DNA of 64,000 nt from Beggiatoa alba B18LD (GCF_000245015.1 NZ_JH600070.1:1876637-1940636); one strand, 5' to 3'; shown: positions 8,476-18,250, numbered from the stretch's first letter. The notes: generated by a model not told the origin, from the letters alone. Numbers and translations: made by a program.

Positions 8476-9066
8476 TTATAAATGGCTAAACCATTTAATC
8501 AAGCGTCGTTCAGCGACACGCAAGCCAATAAAAAAGAGTTCTTGAATAGGACGTTTTTTTAAATTGACATAAGGCTTAGAGATATAAGCAACCTGTACTT
8601 GTGCAATGCAGGCAGCAAGTACACCCGTTAACAGTCGGTCATCCACTAACATAATGCAGGTTGCAGGTTGCCCCGTTAACTGCATAATCATTTCTAATCC
8701 ATCAGGATAAGGCTTTTTACGCACTTCTTTAATACAACGCACACCAAAATGATGTTGTTGAAAATATGCAATACGACTCGGTAACGGTTTATTAGATAAA
8801 ATAAATATATGGTCTGCGCCGAAAACTTTAACACATTCATCTAACCATAGGCTTAAGCCTTGATTGGGATGATGTTCACCATGAGCGGCAAGAACGCCAT
8901 CAAAATCTAAAACCAGCACATTAATGCCTTGTTCATGCAATTGTTGCGGAGAAATATCAGTAACACGACTGATTTTTTTAGGCGCGTTATTCACTTGCGC
9001 AAGCAAATGGCGATGATGGCGCAACATCGCCACGCTGTAATACATTCGAGTAAAAAAACGCATCAT
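8476..9066 (-). CDS. YqeG-like HAD-superfamily phosphatase
   Basis: 196 residues. The HAD motif I is LDFDGVLAAHG (about residue 53 on), motif II is ILSNKP, and the C-terminal acidic motif is MLVDDRLLTGVLAA, all in the spacing of the HAD-IIIA/YqeG group. It is a soluble phosphatase of unknown substrate. The final part is basic and hydrophobic (L-F-F-I-G-L-R-V-A-E-R-R), a tail often seen in this family. Same strand as the following small lipoprotein gene and coq7; a 32-base gap suggests cotranscription. Confidence 0.82.
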   Translation of the reverse strand: MMRFFTRMYYSVAMLRHHRHLLAQVNNAPKKISRVTDISPQQLHEQGINVLVLDFDGVLAAHGEHHPNQGLSLWLDECVKVFGADHIFILSNKPLPSRIAYFQQHHFGVRCIKEVRKKPYPDGLEMIMQLTGQPATCIMLVDDRLLTGVLAACIAQVQVAYISKPYVNLKKRPIQELFFIGLRVAERRLIKWFSHL

Positions 9067-9098
9067 GATAGCAAGCAGTCAGTGCAACAGTGAGAAAG

Positions 9099-9410
9099 TT
9101 AAAAAATGCGTCCAAAACGGGTGCGCGTTAGCTTACGACATTCTTCTTCAGTCTGTTCTTTTGACTCAATACATTGTCTTTCAAACTCTTTTGCTTCTGC
9201 GCGGGCTTTTTCTACCGCTTTTCGTGTTGCCTCTGCTTGAGCACGTGTTTGCGCATTGATAGCTTCTTGTCGTTCAAAGCGGTCAATCGTAACTTGGCGT
9301 TCTGTTTCGCTCATCTGTTCCCACTGTTCCGCAGGCACGCCATAAATCGCACGACTGCACGCCGTTAAAAGACTAAGCAAGCACAGTACGCCAAAAATCG
9401 CTTTAGTCAT
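9099..9410 (-). CDS. small putative lipoprotein
   Basis: 103 residues. The signal sequence ends in lipobox LTAC (Cys18). The mature part is charged and strongly helical, with an Ala/Glu/Arg-rich coiled-coil stretch (about 45-80), two further cysteines (in the FERQC and EEECRK segments) and a basic C-terminus TRFGRIF. Seven bases separate it from coq7, so they are likely cotranscribed. I recognise no named family; the function is unknown. Confidence 0.75.
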   Translation of the reverse strand: MTKAIFGVLCLLSLLTACSRAIYGVPAEQWEQMSETERQVTIDRFERQEAINAQTRAQAEATRKAVEKARAEAKEFERQCIESKEQTEEECRKLTRTRFGRIF

Positions 9411-9417
9411 AACTGAT

Positions 9418-10062
9418 TTACACCCAATAAGCTGTGCTTGTCATTATTTTAGCGGTAACTTTCATTACCATACGCACTGGCATGGGTAAAGGCACGCCAC
9501 CTGCTTCTAATGCAATCGTTGCATGATGCGCTTCATCTTGTTTCATCTGTTCCAAAATGGCACGACTTTTCTGATCATCTGGTGGCAATGCTTGCAAATG
9601 CTCGTCTAAATGCGCAATCACCTGTTTTTCAGTTTCAGCAACAAAACCCAGACTCCATTTATCCCCAACAGCACCCGCAACAGCACCAATAGTAAACGAA
9701 CCAATATACCAAAGTGGATTTAAAACACTGGTATTACCGCCTAATGCCTGAATACGCTTTTCACACCACAATAAATGATCATTTTCCTCAACAGCGGACT
9801 GATGCATACTGTCACGAACTTGTTGAGCGTGAGCGGTCAAGGCTTGCCCTTGATATAAAGCTTGTGCAGCGATTTCTCCTGCATGATTCACCCGCATTAA
9901 ACGGATAGATAATTGCTTATCTGCATCGCTTAAGCTGGTTTCCTCAACTTGTCGCGCTGGATTTTTACGATGTGTTCCTTGCGGTTCAGCAAAAACAGTT
10001 CGCAAACCTTTATCAAAACTATTGATTAATTTATCAATTGGGGAAAGTTGTGGTTTCATCAT
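9418..10062 (-). CDS. coq7: Coq7-type ubiquinone hydroxylase
   Basis: 214 residues. A ferritin-like di-iron protein with the diagnostic ligand motifs: RVNHAGEIAAQALYQGQ, the EEND-H pair in EENDHLLWCEKR, the E-T-E-K-Q-V-I-A-H-L helix and QDEAHHATIALEAGG. It hydroxylates 2-polyprenyl-3-methyl-6-methoxy-1,4-benzoquinone in ubiquinone synthesis, acting at the cytoplasmic membrane. It is the alternative to the flavoprotein UbiF. Length is normal for the family. First gene of a run with the small lipoprotein and the YqeG-like phosphatase. Confidence 0.95.
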   Translation of the reverse strand: MMKPQLSPIDKLINSFDKGLRTVFAEPQGTHRKNPARQVEETSLSDADKQLSIRLMRVNHAGEIAAQALYQGQALTAHAQQVRDSMHQSAVEENDHLLWCEKRIQALGGNTSVLNPLWYIGSFTIGAVAGAVGDKWSLGFVAETEKQVIAHLDEHLQALPPDDQKSRAILEQMKQDEAHHATIALEAGGVPLPMPVRMVMKVTAKIMTSTAYWV

Positions 10063-10246
10063 ATGTTATGCCTGACGTTGAAGACGTTGCATTTAACCTA
10101 TAGTTTGTACGATTGAATAATTGCAAAGCTAGCGATACATCAATAGATGAAGAGAAGCAGCTCCACACGTATTATGATAACCCGTCATTGAACGATTGAT
10201 GACTACTCTTTATTCTGAATAACCGCCATATGATGAGGATAGCCTT

Positions 10247-12592
10247 ATGTTTTCCCTTGCCTATTTTAAAACGATTAAAACACAATTTAGCAGCGTCTTG
10301 TTCTTACTCATCATCATCTTTCTGCTCATTGCGGGAATTACTTATCGGGAAACGGGCAATGTTAATGAACAGTGGAATCATTTTCAAACTTATGTTGCAC
10401 AACGTATGTATTATTTAGAAGAAATTCGTACCCACTTAGGCTATGGGGGAATGATTCATCATTTTAAAAATTTAGTGTTACGCAAACAGACAAAATATGT
10501 GACAGGGTTTAACGAATCTTTTAACAAATTACAAACAATCCTGACACAGTATAGACAATTACCCGATGTAACCCCAGACGAATTAAAGTTTTTAGAAGAA
10601 GTTCAAAAAGTTGCAAACGCATATCAACAAAATTTACAAATTGTCATTGAAATGGGGCAAGCAGAACAGTCTATTGCCGACATTGATGCTACTGTAAAAG
10701 TTGACGATACCCCTGCATTAACCGCCCTAGACCAATTAGACCGATTTTATAAAGTACTAGCACAAGAAGAGACAACAGTTTTAGAAAAAATTTTATTACG
10801 CAGCCGCATCAGTATTATTGCAACCGTCTTTATTACCCTATGTTTACTTATTCCGCTGATGCTAACGTTAAGCCGACGGGTCATACAAGGCTTATCCAAT
10901 GCCATCACAGTTGCTGACCACATTGCCAACGGAAAATTAGACAATCAAATTAAAATCACACATGAAAATGAAATTGGGCAACTCTCTCGAGCACTCGCCC
11001 ATATGCAACAACAACTACAAGAACGCATCACAAAAGATAAAAGAATCGCTGAAGAAGCCTTACGCATTACCAGTGCTTTAGATAATGTTACAACAGCCGT
11101 TTTAATTGCCGATAACCATTACAAACTGATTTACAGCAACCACGCTGCTACCCGACTATTTACCCAAGAAACCCAACGTATTCGGAAAGACCCTTATTTT
11201 CAATCTTTTAATGCGGAAAACTTAGTAGGACAACCCATCGATATTTTTTACCACGACCCCGAAAAACAACGCGCATTAGAAGCCGCATTAATCAGCAGTC
11301 ATCGATTTACCCTAACAATGGGCGAAACCCGTTTAGACACCTACTTAACCCCTGTTATCAACACACAAGGCAAACGTTTAGGCACAGTCGCCGAATTTAA
11401 CAACATCACTGAACAATTACTAATGGAACAAGAAATTAATGCCGTCATTCATGCAGCAACACAAGGCGATTTTCAACAACGCATTAATTTAGAAGGTAAA
11501 ACAGGATTTCTAAAAATCGTCAGCGAGAGCTTAAACCAAATTATCACGGTCAATCAACAAGCTGTACAAGACACCATGCGCGTTTTTGCCGCCCTTGCGA
11601 AAGGAGATTTAACCCAAAGCGTACAAACCAACTATGTAGGCGCATTTGCACAACTACGCACAGATGCAAATGCAACCGTACAAAAATTAACAGATGTCAT
11701 CTGCATGATACGCACCAGCGCAGACACGGTAAACAAAGCCACTGAAGAACTCTCCGAAGGCACAATAAGCTTAAGCCAACGCACAGAACAACAAGCCGCC
11801 TCATTAGAAGAAACCGCCGCCAGCATGGAAGAAATGACAAGCACTGTCCAACAAAATGCAGACAACGCCTATCAAGCAACCCAATTAGCAACCGTTGCCC
11901 GTCAAAAAGCGGAACTTGGCGGAGAAGTTGTCGGCGAAGCAATTAAAGCCATGAATGCGATTAATCAAAGTAGCCAACAAATTACCGACATTATTGGCGT
12001 TATTGATGATATCGCTTTCCAAACCAACCTATTAGCCCTAAATGCTGCCGTAGAAGCCGCCCGTGCAGGCGAACAAGGACGCGGATTTGCGGTTGTTGCA
12101 ACTGAAGTACGTAACCTTGCCCAACGCAGCGCGGCGGCCGCAAAAGAAATAAAAGCCTTAATCCGCGATAGCGTTGTTAAAGTCACAGAAGGCGGGCGTT
12201 TAGTCAACCAATCAGGCGAAACCCTCACCGATATTGTCAACGCGGTTAAAAAAGTCAGCGACATCATTGCCGAAATATCAGCCGCCAGCCAAGAACAATC
12301 CGCAGGTATTCATCAAGTCAACAAAGCAGTGAGCCAAATGGACGAAATGACCCAACAAAATGCCTCACTGGTAGAAGAATCCACCTCAACCAGTCAATCA
12401 CTGATGGAACAAGTACGCGCCTTAAAACAACAAGTCAGCTTTTTCAAAGTTGCAAAAACCCTTACATCACCACCGACACAAACGCCTACCCCCACCACCA
12501 CAAAACCTAAAACCCCATCAACACAACATCGAGCGATGCAAAAAGATTTACACCCACACGCAACAAAAAATAGCGAATGGAAAGACTTCTAA
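10247..12592 (+). CDS. methyl-accepting chemotaxis protein with PAS domain
   Basis: 781 residues. TM1 is near residues 14-34, a helical periplasmic sensor spans about 35-180, and TM2 is near 184-206. A HAMP domain follows, then a PAS domain (about 275-385, starting ALDNVTTAVLIADNHYKLIY). A second HAMP-like region leads to the signalling helices with the highly conserved tip DIAFQTNLLALNAAVEAARA. The C-terminus is Pro/Thr-rich, ends in EWKDF and may recruit adaptation enzymes. It senses an unknown ligand or redox state and controls CheA. Start ATG 10247 follows a GAGG at 10234-10237. Confidence 0.93.
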   Translation: MFSLAYFKTIKTQFSSVLFLLIIIFLLIAGITYRETGNVNEQWNHFQTYVAQRMYYLEEIRTHLGYGGMIHHFKNLVLRKQTKYVTGFNESFNKLQTILTQYRQLPDVTPDELKFLEEVQKVANAYQQNLQIVIEMGQAEQSIADIDATVKVDDTPALTALDQLDRFYKVLAQEETTVLEKILLRSRISIIATVFITLCLLIPLMLTLSRRVIQGLSNAITVADHIANGKLDNQIKITHENEIGQLSRALAHMQQQLQERITKDKRIAEEALRITSALDNVTTAVLIADNHYKLIYSNHAATRLFTQETQRIRKDPYFQSFNAENLVGQPIDIFYHDPEKQRALEAALISSHRFTLTMGETRLDTYLTPVINTQGKRLGTVAEFNNITEQLLMEQEINAVIHAATQGDFQQRINLEGKTGFLKIVSESLNQIITVNQQAVQDTMRVFAALAKGDLTQSVQTNYVGAFAQLRTDANATVQKLTDVICMIRTSADTVNKATEELSEGTISLSQRTEQQAASLEETAASMEEMTSTVQQNADNAYQATQLATVARQKAELGGEVVGEAIKAMNAINQSSQQITDIIGVIDDIAFQTNLLALNAAVEAARAGEQGRGFAVVATEVRNLAQRSAAAAKEIKALIRDSVVKVTEGGRLVNQSGETLTDIVNAVKKVSDIIAEISAASQEQSAGIHQVNKAVSQMDEMTQQNASLVEESTSTSQSLMEQVRALKQQVSFFKVAKTLTSPPTQTPTPTTTKPKTPSTQHRAMQKDLHPHATKNSEWKDF

Positions 12593-12617
12593 TTCTTAAC
12601 ATATTCCACTCAACCTT

Positions 12618-13688
12618 ATGCACCCGCACGACACCTTTAGCCAACACCTACTAGCTTGGTTTGAACAAGCAGGACGCAAAAATTTAGCATGGCAACAAAA
12701 CCCCACCGCTTACCGAGTGTGGGTTTCCGAAATCATGTTACAACAAACCCAAGTTACAACCGTGATTCCCTACTACGAACGCTTTATGCAACGTTTCCCA
12801 ACCATACACGACCTAGCCAATGCACCACTAGACGAAGTGCTACACCACTGGACAGGACTTGGCTACTACGCCCGCGCTCGCCATCTACACAAAACCGCCC
12901 AAACCCTCTGCGAACACTATCAAGGCGAATTCCCCAACACACTAGAAGCCATGCAAGCTCTATCAGGAATTGGTCGCTCAACGGCAGGCGCAATTCTGGC
13001 ACTCTCCCAAGGACAACGGCAAACCATTCTTGACGGCAATGTAAAAAGGGTACTCTGTCGCTACCACGCGATACCCAATCCCCCAACCGATAGCCAAACC
13101 ATCGCCCAACTCTGGCAACTAGCAGAACAACACACCCCAAATATCCAAGTTGCAAACTATACCCAAGCCATCATGGACTTAGGCGCGACCGTTTGCACAC
13201 GGACAAAACCCGCTTGTCAAACCTGCCCCGTACAAGCAGACTGTCTCGCCTATCAACAAGGTAATCCAACGGCTTACCCAGTTCGCAAACCCAGCAAAAC
13301 CTTACCGACGAAAAACACGATCTTTTTAATTATTCAACGTCCTGACGGATGCGTCTTACTCCAACAACGACCACAAACAGGCATCTGGGGTGGTTTATGG
13401 GCATTTCCTGAATGCACACAACTAAAAGAAGTAGAAACATGGATGAAAACCCAGCTACAACTAGACAACTATCAAATAAAGCAAGGAACTAACCTCAAAC
13501 ACACCTTTACCCATTTTCATTTAGAGATTACGCCCCTATATCTACTGATTAATCAAACACCACCGACCATATCACTTTTGCATACCTGCTGGTACGATTT
13601 GTATAACCCACCCACTATAGGGCTTGCCACGCCTGTGGTAAAATTTTTAAAACAATTAGCGAAAACGACAGGAGCATTGTTACTATGA
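12618..13688 (+). CDS. mutY: A/G-specific adenine DNA glycosylase MutY
   Basis: 356 residues. Catalytic-domain block [10 protein letters not shown] with the catalytic Glu, helix-hairpin-helix [12 protein letters not shown], then [12 protein letters not shown] with the catalytic Asp. The 4Fe-4S loop is C-x6-C-x2-C-x5-C ([17 protein letters not shown]). The C-terminal Nudix-like domain (from about 230) recognises 8-oxoG. It removes adenine mispaired with 8-oxoguanine. It overlaps yggX by four bases, a common gammaproteobacterial arrangement. Confidence 0.96.
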   Translation: MHPHDTFSQHLLAWFEQAGRKNLAWQQNPTAYRVWVSEIMLQQTQVTTVIPYYERFMQRFPTIHDLANAPLDEVLHHWTGLGYYARARHLHKTAQTLCEHYQGEFPNTLEAMQALSGIGRSTAGAILALSQGQRQTILDGNVKRVLCRYHAIPNPPTDSQTIAQLWQLAEQHTPNIQVANYTQAIMDLGATVCTRTKPACQTCPVQADCLAYQQGNPTAYPVRKPSKTLPTKNTIFLIIQRPDGCVLLQQRPQTGIWGGLWAFPECTQLKEVETWMKTQLQLDNYQIKQGTNLKHTFTHFHLEITPLYLLINQTPPTISLLHTCWYDLYNPPTIGLATPVVKFLKQLAKTTGALLL

Positions 13689-13963
13689 CACGCACCGTTT
13701 TTTGTGCAAAATTAGGTAAGGAAGCCGAAGGGTTAAAAGTCCCGCCTTATCCTGGTGAATTAGGCAAACGGATTTTTAACCATACCTCACAAGAAGCATG
13801 GCAATTATGGTTAAGACACCAAACGATGTTAATTAACGAATACCGCTTGTCCCCTGTAGATCCACAAGCGCGTAAGATGTTAGAAGAAGAAATGGAACGC
13901 TTTTTATTTAGCGGCGAAGTAAAACCACCAGAGGGCTATGTCCCCCCGAAAGAATCTGTATAA
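13685..13963 (+). CDS. yggX: probable Fe(2+)-trafficking protein YggX
   Basis: 92 residues with the YggX signature: [16 protein letters not shown] with the single conserved Cys, then [30 protein letters not shown], and a C-terminal PEGYVPP. In enteric bacteria it protects Fe-S clusters from oxidants and supports iron handling. Its ATGA overlap with mutY, itself an Fe-S enzyme, indicates translational coupling. Length is typical. Confidence 0.96.
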   Translation: MTRTVFCAKLGKEAEGLKVPPYPGELGKRIFNHTSQEAWQLWLRHQTMLINEYRLSPVDPQARKMLEEEMERFLFSGEVKPPEGYVPPKESV

Positions 13964-14671
13964 AAAATTAACAAACTGATAATTTTATTATTCAGCATGT
14001 TAAATATAAAACCTGCTAGATTTTCAAAATCTAGCAGGTTTTTTTTGTCTGAATCAGAATTAACAGAATTTTCAGAATTAGCAGAATTAGCAGAATTAGC
14101 AGAATTAAAAAGATTTACTCAAACCTGAGTTCGGCGATATTTATAAAATAAAACAGATACCTGCTAGGTTTTTAAAACCTAGCAGGTCTTTTTTTGTCTG
14201 AATCAGAATTCACAGAATTCACAGAATTTTCAGAATTAGCAGAATTAAAAACATAATTTTTTATTCTTTTAATTTTCTTGTCTTTTTAATTCTGAAAATT
14301 CTGTTAATTCTGAAAATTCTGATTCAGACAATCTTTTAATCCTGAAAATCCTGATTCAGACAAACTGTTGTCTTTTTAAAAGAAACTCGCCGAACTCAGG
14401 TTACTCAAGTTAGTTTTTTGGTTTAAGGGGTTTAAATTCTGTTAATTCTGAAAATCCTGATTCAAACAATCTTTTCATCTTGTCTGGTCAATCCGATTCG
14501 TGTGTTCCAACAAACCTGCTAGGTTTTCAAAACCTAGCAGGTCTCTGTTTTACTTTATAAAACTCGCCAAACTCAGGTTGAGGTAATTGCGGAGATAGAC
14601 CAGTTTTAGACCACATGAGTTATATTTGCCACATTTACTGATTAAAAAATAATTACTTATCTTGCTTTCTT
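13964..14671. repeat. composite intergenic repeat block C (largest early block)
   Basis: About 700 bases without a gene. It contains three copies of the 30-base palindrome (14008-14043, 14159-14189, 14513-14543), several GTCTGAATCAGAATT units in both orientations, and borders CCTGAGTTCGGCGA (14125-14138) and its inverse. A 9-base tandem run of TTAGCAGAA units lies near 14076-14107. The first palindrome is followed by a T run and probably terminates mutY-yggX. It reads as two or three composite repeats nested or joined end to end. Confidence 0.85.
14008..14047 (+). terminator. palindromic repeat acting as mutY-yggX terminator
   Basis: Perfect arms AAACCTGCTAGATTTT and AAAATCTAGCAGGTTT around a single C, followed by TTTTG. 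It is 45 bases past the yggX stop. It is a member of the dispersed palindrome family. Confidence 0.65.
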
Positions 14672-15265
14672 TTAAGAGTTTCCGATAGGTTCTATACAAA
14701 GCGAACAAGGATATTTTCGTCCTGCAATTCTTTTCATAGTACAGAAAAGAACAGTCGTTTCATTGATTGTGAGTGTATTTAATTCTTTGTTAAATAAATC
14801 CCTTGCTAAAATTTCCATATTATTATTTTGATTAAGTAGTAACTCATAGTGAAAATATAAAATAAGAATTTCGTTTTCACTCAATGACCATTTTATAAGG
14901 TAATTCCAAAGAAAAAATTGAATGTGCCACTCTGCTAGTTTCATCTTATTTGTCCATAAGAATTGTTTCACTAGAGATTTTGCAACAGGAATTGAAAGTG
15001 ATTTACTGTTTTTTCTGCATAAAAAAATGTCTTGATGAGAAGTAAGAAAAATTTTTTGCTGTTCAGGTATTGCGTTATATGTTTCTTTGATAGTTGGAAG
15101 ATGTGGCAAAAAAACGGTATATATATAAAAAACGAACATTATGCTTATCAGTATAGATAATAAGTATAAGAAAAGTAAAAAATTTTTCAATAAAGCAAAT
15201 ACAAAACGCATAGGCTTTAATGTATTAAACATCATCAGACTCACATGATTAATGTGACGCAACAT
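14672..15265 (-). CDS. membrane protein with divergent GT51-like (transglycosylase) domain
   Basis: 197 residues. One TM helix near 26-52. The rest follows the layout of the peptidoglycan glycosyltransferase (GT51/MtgA) fold: AKSLVKQFLWTNK matches the QQLxKNLFL segment, the KLAEW stretch matches the RKxxE motif, then SENEILILYFHYELL matches SKDEILELYLN, and the block ending in LNTLTINETTVLFCTMKR matches the ELTLxEAAxLA segment. The first catalytic Glu motif (EDxxFxxHxG) is replaced by HQDIFLCRK. This is therefore probably catalytically dead or repurposed, and decay is also possible. I made this match by eye only. The start may be any of several early Mets. Confidence 0.55.
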   Translation of the reverse strand: MLRHINHVSLMMFNTLKPMRFVFALLKNFLLFLYLLSILISIMFVFYIYTVFLPHLPTIKETYNAIPEQQKIFLTSHQDIFLCRKNSKSLSIPVAKSLVKQFLWTNKMKLAEWHIQFFLWNYLIKWSLSENEILILYFHYELLLNQNNNMEILARDLFNKELNTLTINETTVLFCTMKRIAGRKYPCSLCIEPIGNS

Positions 15266-15268
15266 GCA

Positions 15269-15290
15269 TTCCCGCGCGGGAGCGCGGGAA
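15269..15290. repeat. GC-rich REP-like palindrome
   Basis: Stem TTCCCGCGC and GCGCGGGAA around loop GGGA, conspicuously GC-rich against an AT-rich background. It lies between the ppdK stop and the start region of the GT51-like gene. It may be a REP-type repeat or a terminator-like structure for ppdK read from the minus strand, although no T run follows. Confidence 0.6.
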
Positions 15291-15304
15291 CGAGATGAAG
15301 GGAT

Positions 15305-18088
15305 TTACCACTCAATCTGATACTTTTGCTCTAACAACTTCGCTTGTGCTGCTGCTAAACGCGCAATTGGCACACGGGGTGCGGAGCAAGAGACATAATC
15401 TAAACCGACATAGTGGCAGAAACGGATAGATTCAGGATGTCCGCCTTGTTCCCCACAAATCCCAATTTTCATATTGGGGCGGGTTTTCCGTCCGCGTTCT
15501 ACCGTCATCGCCATCAATTGTCCTACCCCTTTTACGTCTAAAACTTCAAACGGGTTATCTTGTAAAACGCCTAAATTGGTGTAGTCAGGCAAGAATTTAT
15601 TTTCTGCATCTTCGCGTGAAAATGAGAATGTTGCTTGCGTTAAATCATTCGTACCAAATGAGAAGAATTCGGCTAACTCTGCCAAACTCCCTGCCCGCAT
15701 ACATGCACGAACAACTTCAATCATCGTGCCGAACTTAAATTGTAAGGTTACATTTTGTTCAGCTTCCACCTGTGTGCGAATACCATCAATGAGCTTTTTC
15801 ACGTGGGTAAGTTCTTGCGCGGTCGCAACTTGTGGCACCATGATTTCAACATTAACCGCGACTTTATCCTTTTGACAAACCGCAATGGCTTCAAAAATCG
15901 CACGGATTTGCATGGCGTAAATTTCAGGATAAGTAATCCCTAAACGCACACCCCGATGTCCTAGCATGGGGTTGACTTCGTGCAACTCGCGGGCTTTGCG
16001 TAACATTTGTTCTTTTTTGCTAATCGCATCGCTGACTAAATTAGCGTTAATGCTGTCAAAGGGCGCGGGAATAGTTTTTAATGCCCCGCCTTCGCGGTCA
16101 CGCATGAAACGTGAGGCACTGGCTAAATGTTCTACACCTTTGGAGATGGCATAAAGTTCACGTAAATGGGCGATTTCGTCCAATAATTCGCGCTCAGTCG
16201 GTAGAAATTCGTGCATCGGTGGGTCAAGCAAGCGCACGGTGACAGGATGTGGGGCAAGAACTTTGAAGATTTCAGTAAAGTCAGCGCGTTGAATTGGTAA
16301 AAGTTGGTCAAGCGCAGTTTTTCGTTCTTGTGGGGTTTGCGCAAGAATCATTTCAACCACGATGGGCAGGCGGTCAGCCGCGTTAAACATGCGTTCAGTA
16401 CGACATAAACCGATACCCATCGCGCCGTATTCAACGGCTTTGTTGGCGGCTTCGGGTGTATCGGCGTTTGCCATGACTTTCAAGCGGGCGATTTCATCCG
16501 CCCAACCGAGCAAGATTTTTAATTCTTGGGAGAATTTGGGCGGAATGGTGGGAATTGCGCCTAAATAGACTTTGCCCGTAGAGCCGTCGATGGTGATGAT
16601 ATCGCCTTCTTGAATGACGTTATCGCCAATAATCGCTTGGCGCAATTTGCTGTCGACGTGAATATTTTCCGCACCTGCAACGCAGGCTTTGCCCATGCTA
16701 CGGGCGACAACGGCAGCGTGTGAGGTTTTTCCACCGCGACTGGTTAAAATCCCTTGGGCGGCGAAAAAGCCGTGAATGTCTTCGGGCTTGGTTTCTTCGC
16801 GCACTAAAATAATTTTTTCCCCTGATTTGCCTAATAATTCGGCTTGATCAGCGTCAAAAACGCATTTGCCAACCGCTGCACCAGGGGAGGCGGGAATGCC
16901 TTGCGCGACGGCGTGCGTGGTGCTGTCGGGGTCTAAACGGGGGTGTAATAGTTGTTCTAAGTGTTCAGGATTGACGCGGAGTAGGGCTTGTTCTTTGCTG
17001 ATTAAGCCTTCTTTTTCCATTTCAACGGAGGTGCGGACTAAGGCGGTCGCATTCATTTTGCCGTTACGAGTTTGTAAGCAGTACAACACGCCTTTTTCAA
17101 TGGTGTATTCGTAATCTTGGACTTCGTGGTAGTGGCTTTCGAGTTTGTGGCTGAGTTCGACCAGTTGGGCGTACAGCGCGGGCATTTCGTTTGCCATGTC
17201 TTGCACAGGTTTGGGGGTGCGTATCCCTGCGACTACGTCCTCGCCTTGTGCATTGACGAGATATTCGCCATACATTTGGTTTTCGCCCGTACCTGGATTG
17301 CGGGTAAAGCCGACCCCTGTCGCGCTGTCGTTGCCCATGTTGCCAAAGACCATAGCGACGACGTTCACGGCGGTGCCGTTGGCTTGTTCGGGGGTGATAT
17401 TGAATTGACGACGGTAGTCAATCGCGCGTTTTCCTAGCCATGAGTTAAACACGGCTTTAATGGCAATTTCTAATTGTTCAAATACATCTTCAGGAAAGGG
17501 TCGCCCAGTTTTTTCTTGTACGACTTGTAAGAATAAGGCGCAGACTTCTTTTAAGTCTCTCGCGCTTAAGCTCACGTCGTCTTTAACCGCAGCACGGCGT
17601 TTAATTGCGTCTAGGTGTTTATCAAAGTGTTCATCGGCAACACCAAGCGCGACTTTTCCAAATAGTTGGATAAAACGGCGGTAAGCGTCATAGCCAAAAC
17701 GTTCATTATCAGTTTGTTTAATTAAGCCTTGTAAGGTTTGGGAATTTAGACCTAGGTTTAAAATGGTATCCATCATCCCTGGCATGGAGATAGCAGAGCC
17801 AGAGCGGACGGAAACAAGCAGGGGATTGTCTGGATTACCAAAGCCTTTTTTAGTGGTTTGTTCTAAGGCTTGGATGTGTTGTTTAACTTCGTTAATAACC
17901 TCAGGCGGGAGAATGCGTTGTGGATTATCTAAATAGGTTAAGCAGGTTTCTGTGGTAATGACAAAACCTGGGGGAACATTTAAGCCGATTTGGGTCATTT
18001 CGCAGAGGTTCGCGCCTTTGCCACCAAGTAATTTTTTGTTTTTGCCATCGCCTTCGGTAAATGCGTAAACGTATTTTTTTGTTGTCAT
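15305..18088 (-). CDS. ppdK: pyruvate, phosphate dikinase
   Basis: 927 residues from ATG 18088. An in-frame extension to 18172 lacks family similarity, while 18088 begins with KKYVYAFTEGDG and has AAGG upstream. The nucleotide-binding domain carries GGKGANLCEM. The swivelling domain has the phospho-His in GGKTSHAAVVARSMG (about His457). The PEP/pyruvate TIM barrel ends in GICGEQGGHPES with the catalytic Cys (about 878). It interconverts pyruvate + ATP + Pi and PEP + AMP + PPi, supporting gluconeogenesis or PPi-dependent glycolysis. Single-gene unit. Confidence 0.97.
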   Translation of the reverse strand: MTTKKYVYAFTEGDGKNKKLLGGKGANLCEMTQIGLNVPPGFVITTETCLTYLDNPQRILPPEVINEVKQHIQALEQTTKKGFGNPDNPLLVSVRSGSAISMPGMMDTILNLGLNSQTLQGLIKQTDNERFGYDAYRRFIQLFGKVALGVADEHFDKHLDAIKRRAAVKDDVSLSARDLKEVCALFLQVVQEKTGRPFPEDVFEQLEIAIKAVFNSWLGKRAIDYRRQFNITPEQANGTAVNVVAMVFGNMGNDSATGVGFTRNPGTGENQMYGEYLVNAQGEDVVAGIRTPKPVQDMANEMPALYAQLVELSHKLESHYHEVQDYEYTIEKGVLYCLQTRNGKMNATALVRTSVEMEKEGLISKEQALLRVNPEHLEQLLHPRLDPDSTTHAVAQGIPASPGAAVGKCVFDADQAELLGKSGEKIILVREETKPEDIHGFFAAQGILTSRGGKTSHAAVVARSMGKACVAGAENIHVDSKLRQAIIGDNVIQEGDIITIDGSTGKVYLGAIPTIPPKFSQELKILLGWADEIARLKVMANADTPEAANKAVEYGAMGIGLCRTERMFNAADRLPIVVEMILAQTPQERKTALDQLLPIQRADFTEIFKVLAPHPVTVRLLDPPMHEFLPTERELLDEIAHLRELYAISKGVEHLASASRFMRDREGGALKTIPAPFDSINANLVSDAISKKEQMLRKARELHEVNPMLGHRGVRLGITYPEIYAMQIRAIFEAIAVCQKDKVAVNVEIMVPQVATAQELTHVKKLIDGIRTQVEAEQNVTLQFKFGTMIEVVRACMRAGSLAELAEFFSFGTNDLTQATFSFSREDAENKFLPDYTNLGVLQDNPFEVLDVKGVGQLMAMTVERGRKTRPNMKIGICGEQGGHPESIRFCHYVGLDYVSCSAPRVPIARLAAAQAKLLEQKYQIEW

Positions 18089-18148
18089 ACGAGAGCCTTG
18101 CGTTATTGTTGTTTGTGGAGATAAAGGGGTTCGACAAACTTGCTTTTG

Positions 18149-18199
18149 AACCACGAAAGACACGAAAAACACGAAAAAAGACGGTTCGTGCTTTTCGTA
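18149..18199. repeat. CACGAAA short tandem array upstream of ppdK
   Basis: CCACGAAAGA, CACGAAAAA and CACGAAAAAAG stand in tandem, then TTCGTGCTTTTCGT gives the inverse. The array can fold back on itself. It lies in the ppdK leader. Degenerate CACGAAA tracts of this kind occur in intergenic DNA of many bacteria; the role here is unknown. Confidence 0.5.
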
Positions 18200-18250
18200 A
18201 GTAATTATATTGATTGTTTTTGGTAAAGTGTAATGTGTGTTTTGGGTCTT

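Noticed and set aside
11965-12267. Open frame antisense to the chemoreceptor signalling domain
   Set aside because: A shadow of the most conserved part of the chemoreceptor, with no start signal.
13964-14671. Possible CRISPR array in the repeated GTCTGAATCAG DNA
   Set aside because: Repeats are in both orientations, differ in length and order, and have no evenly sized unique spacers; there are no cas genes.
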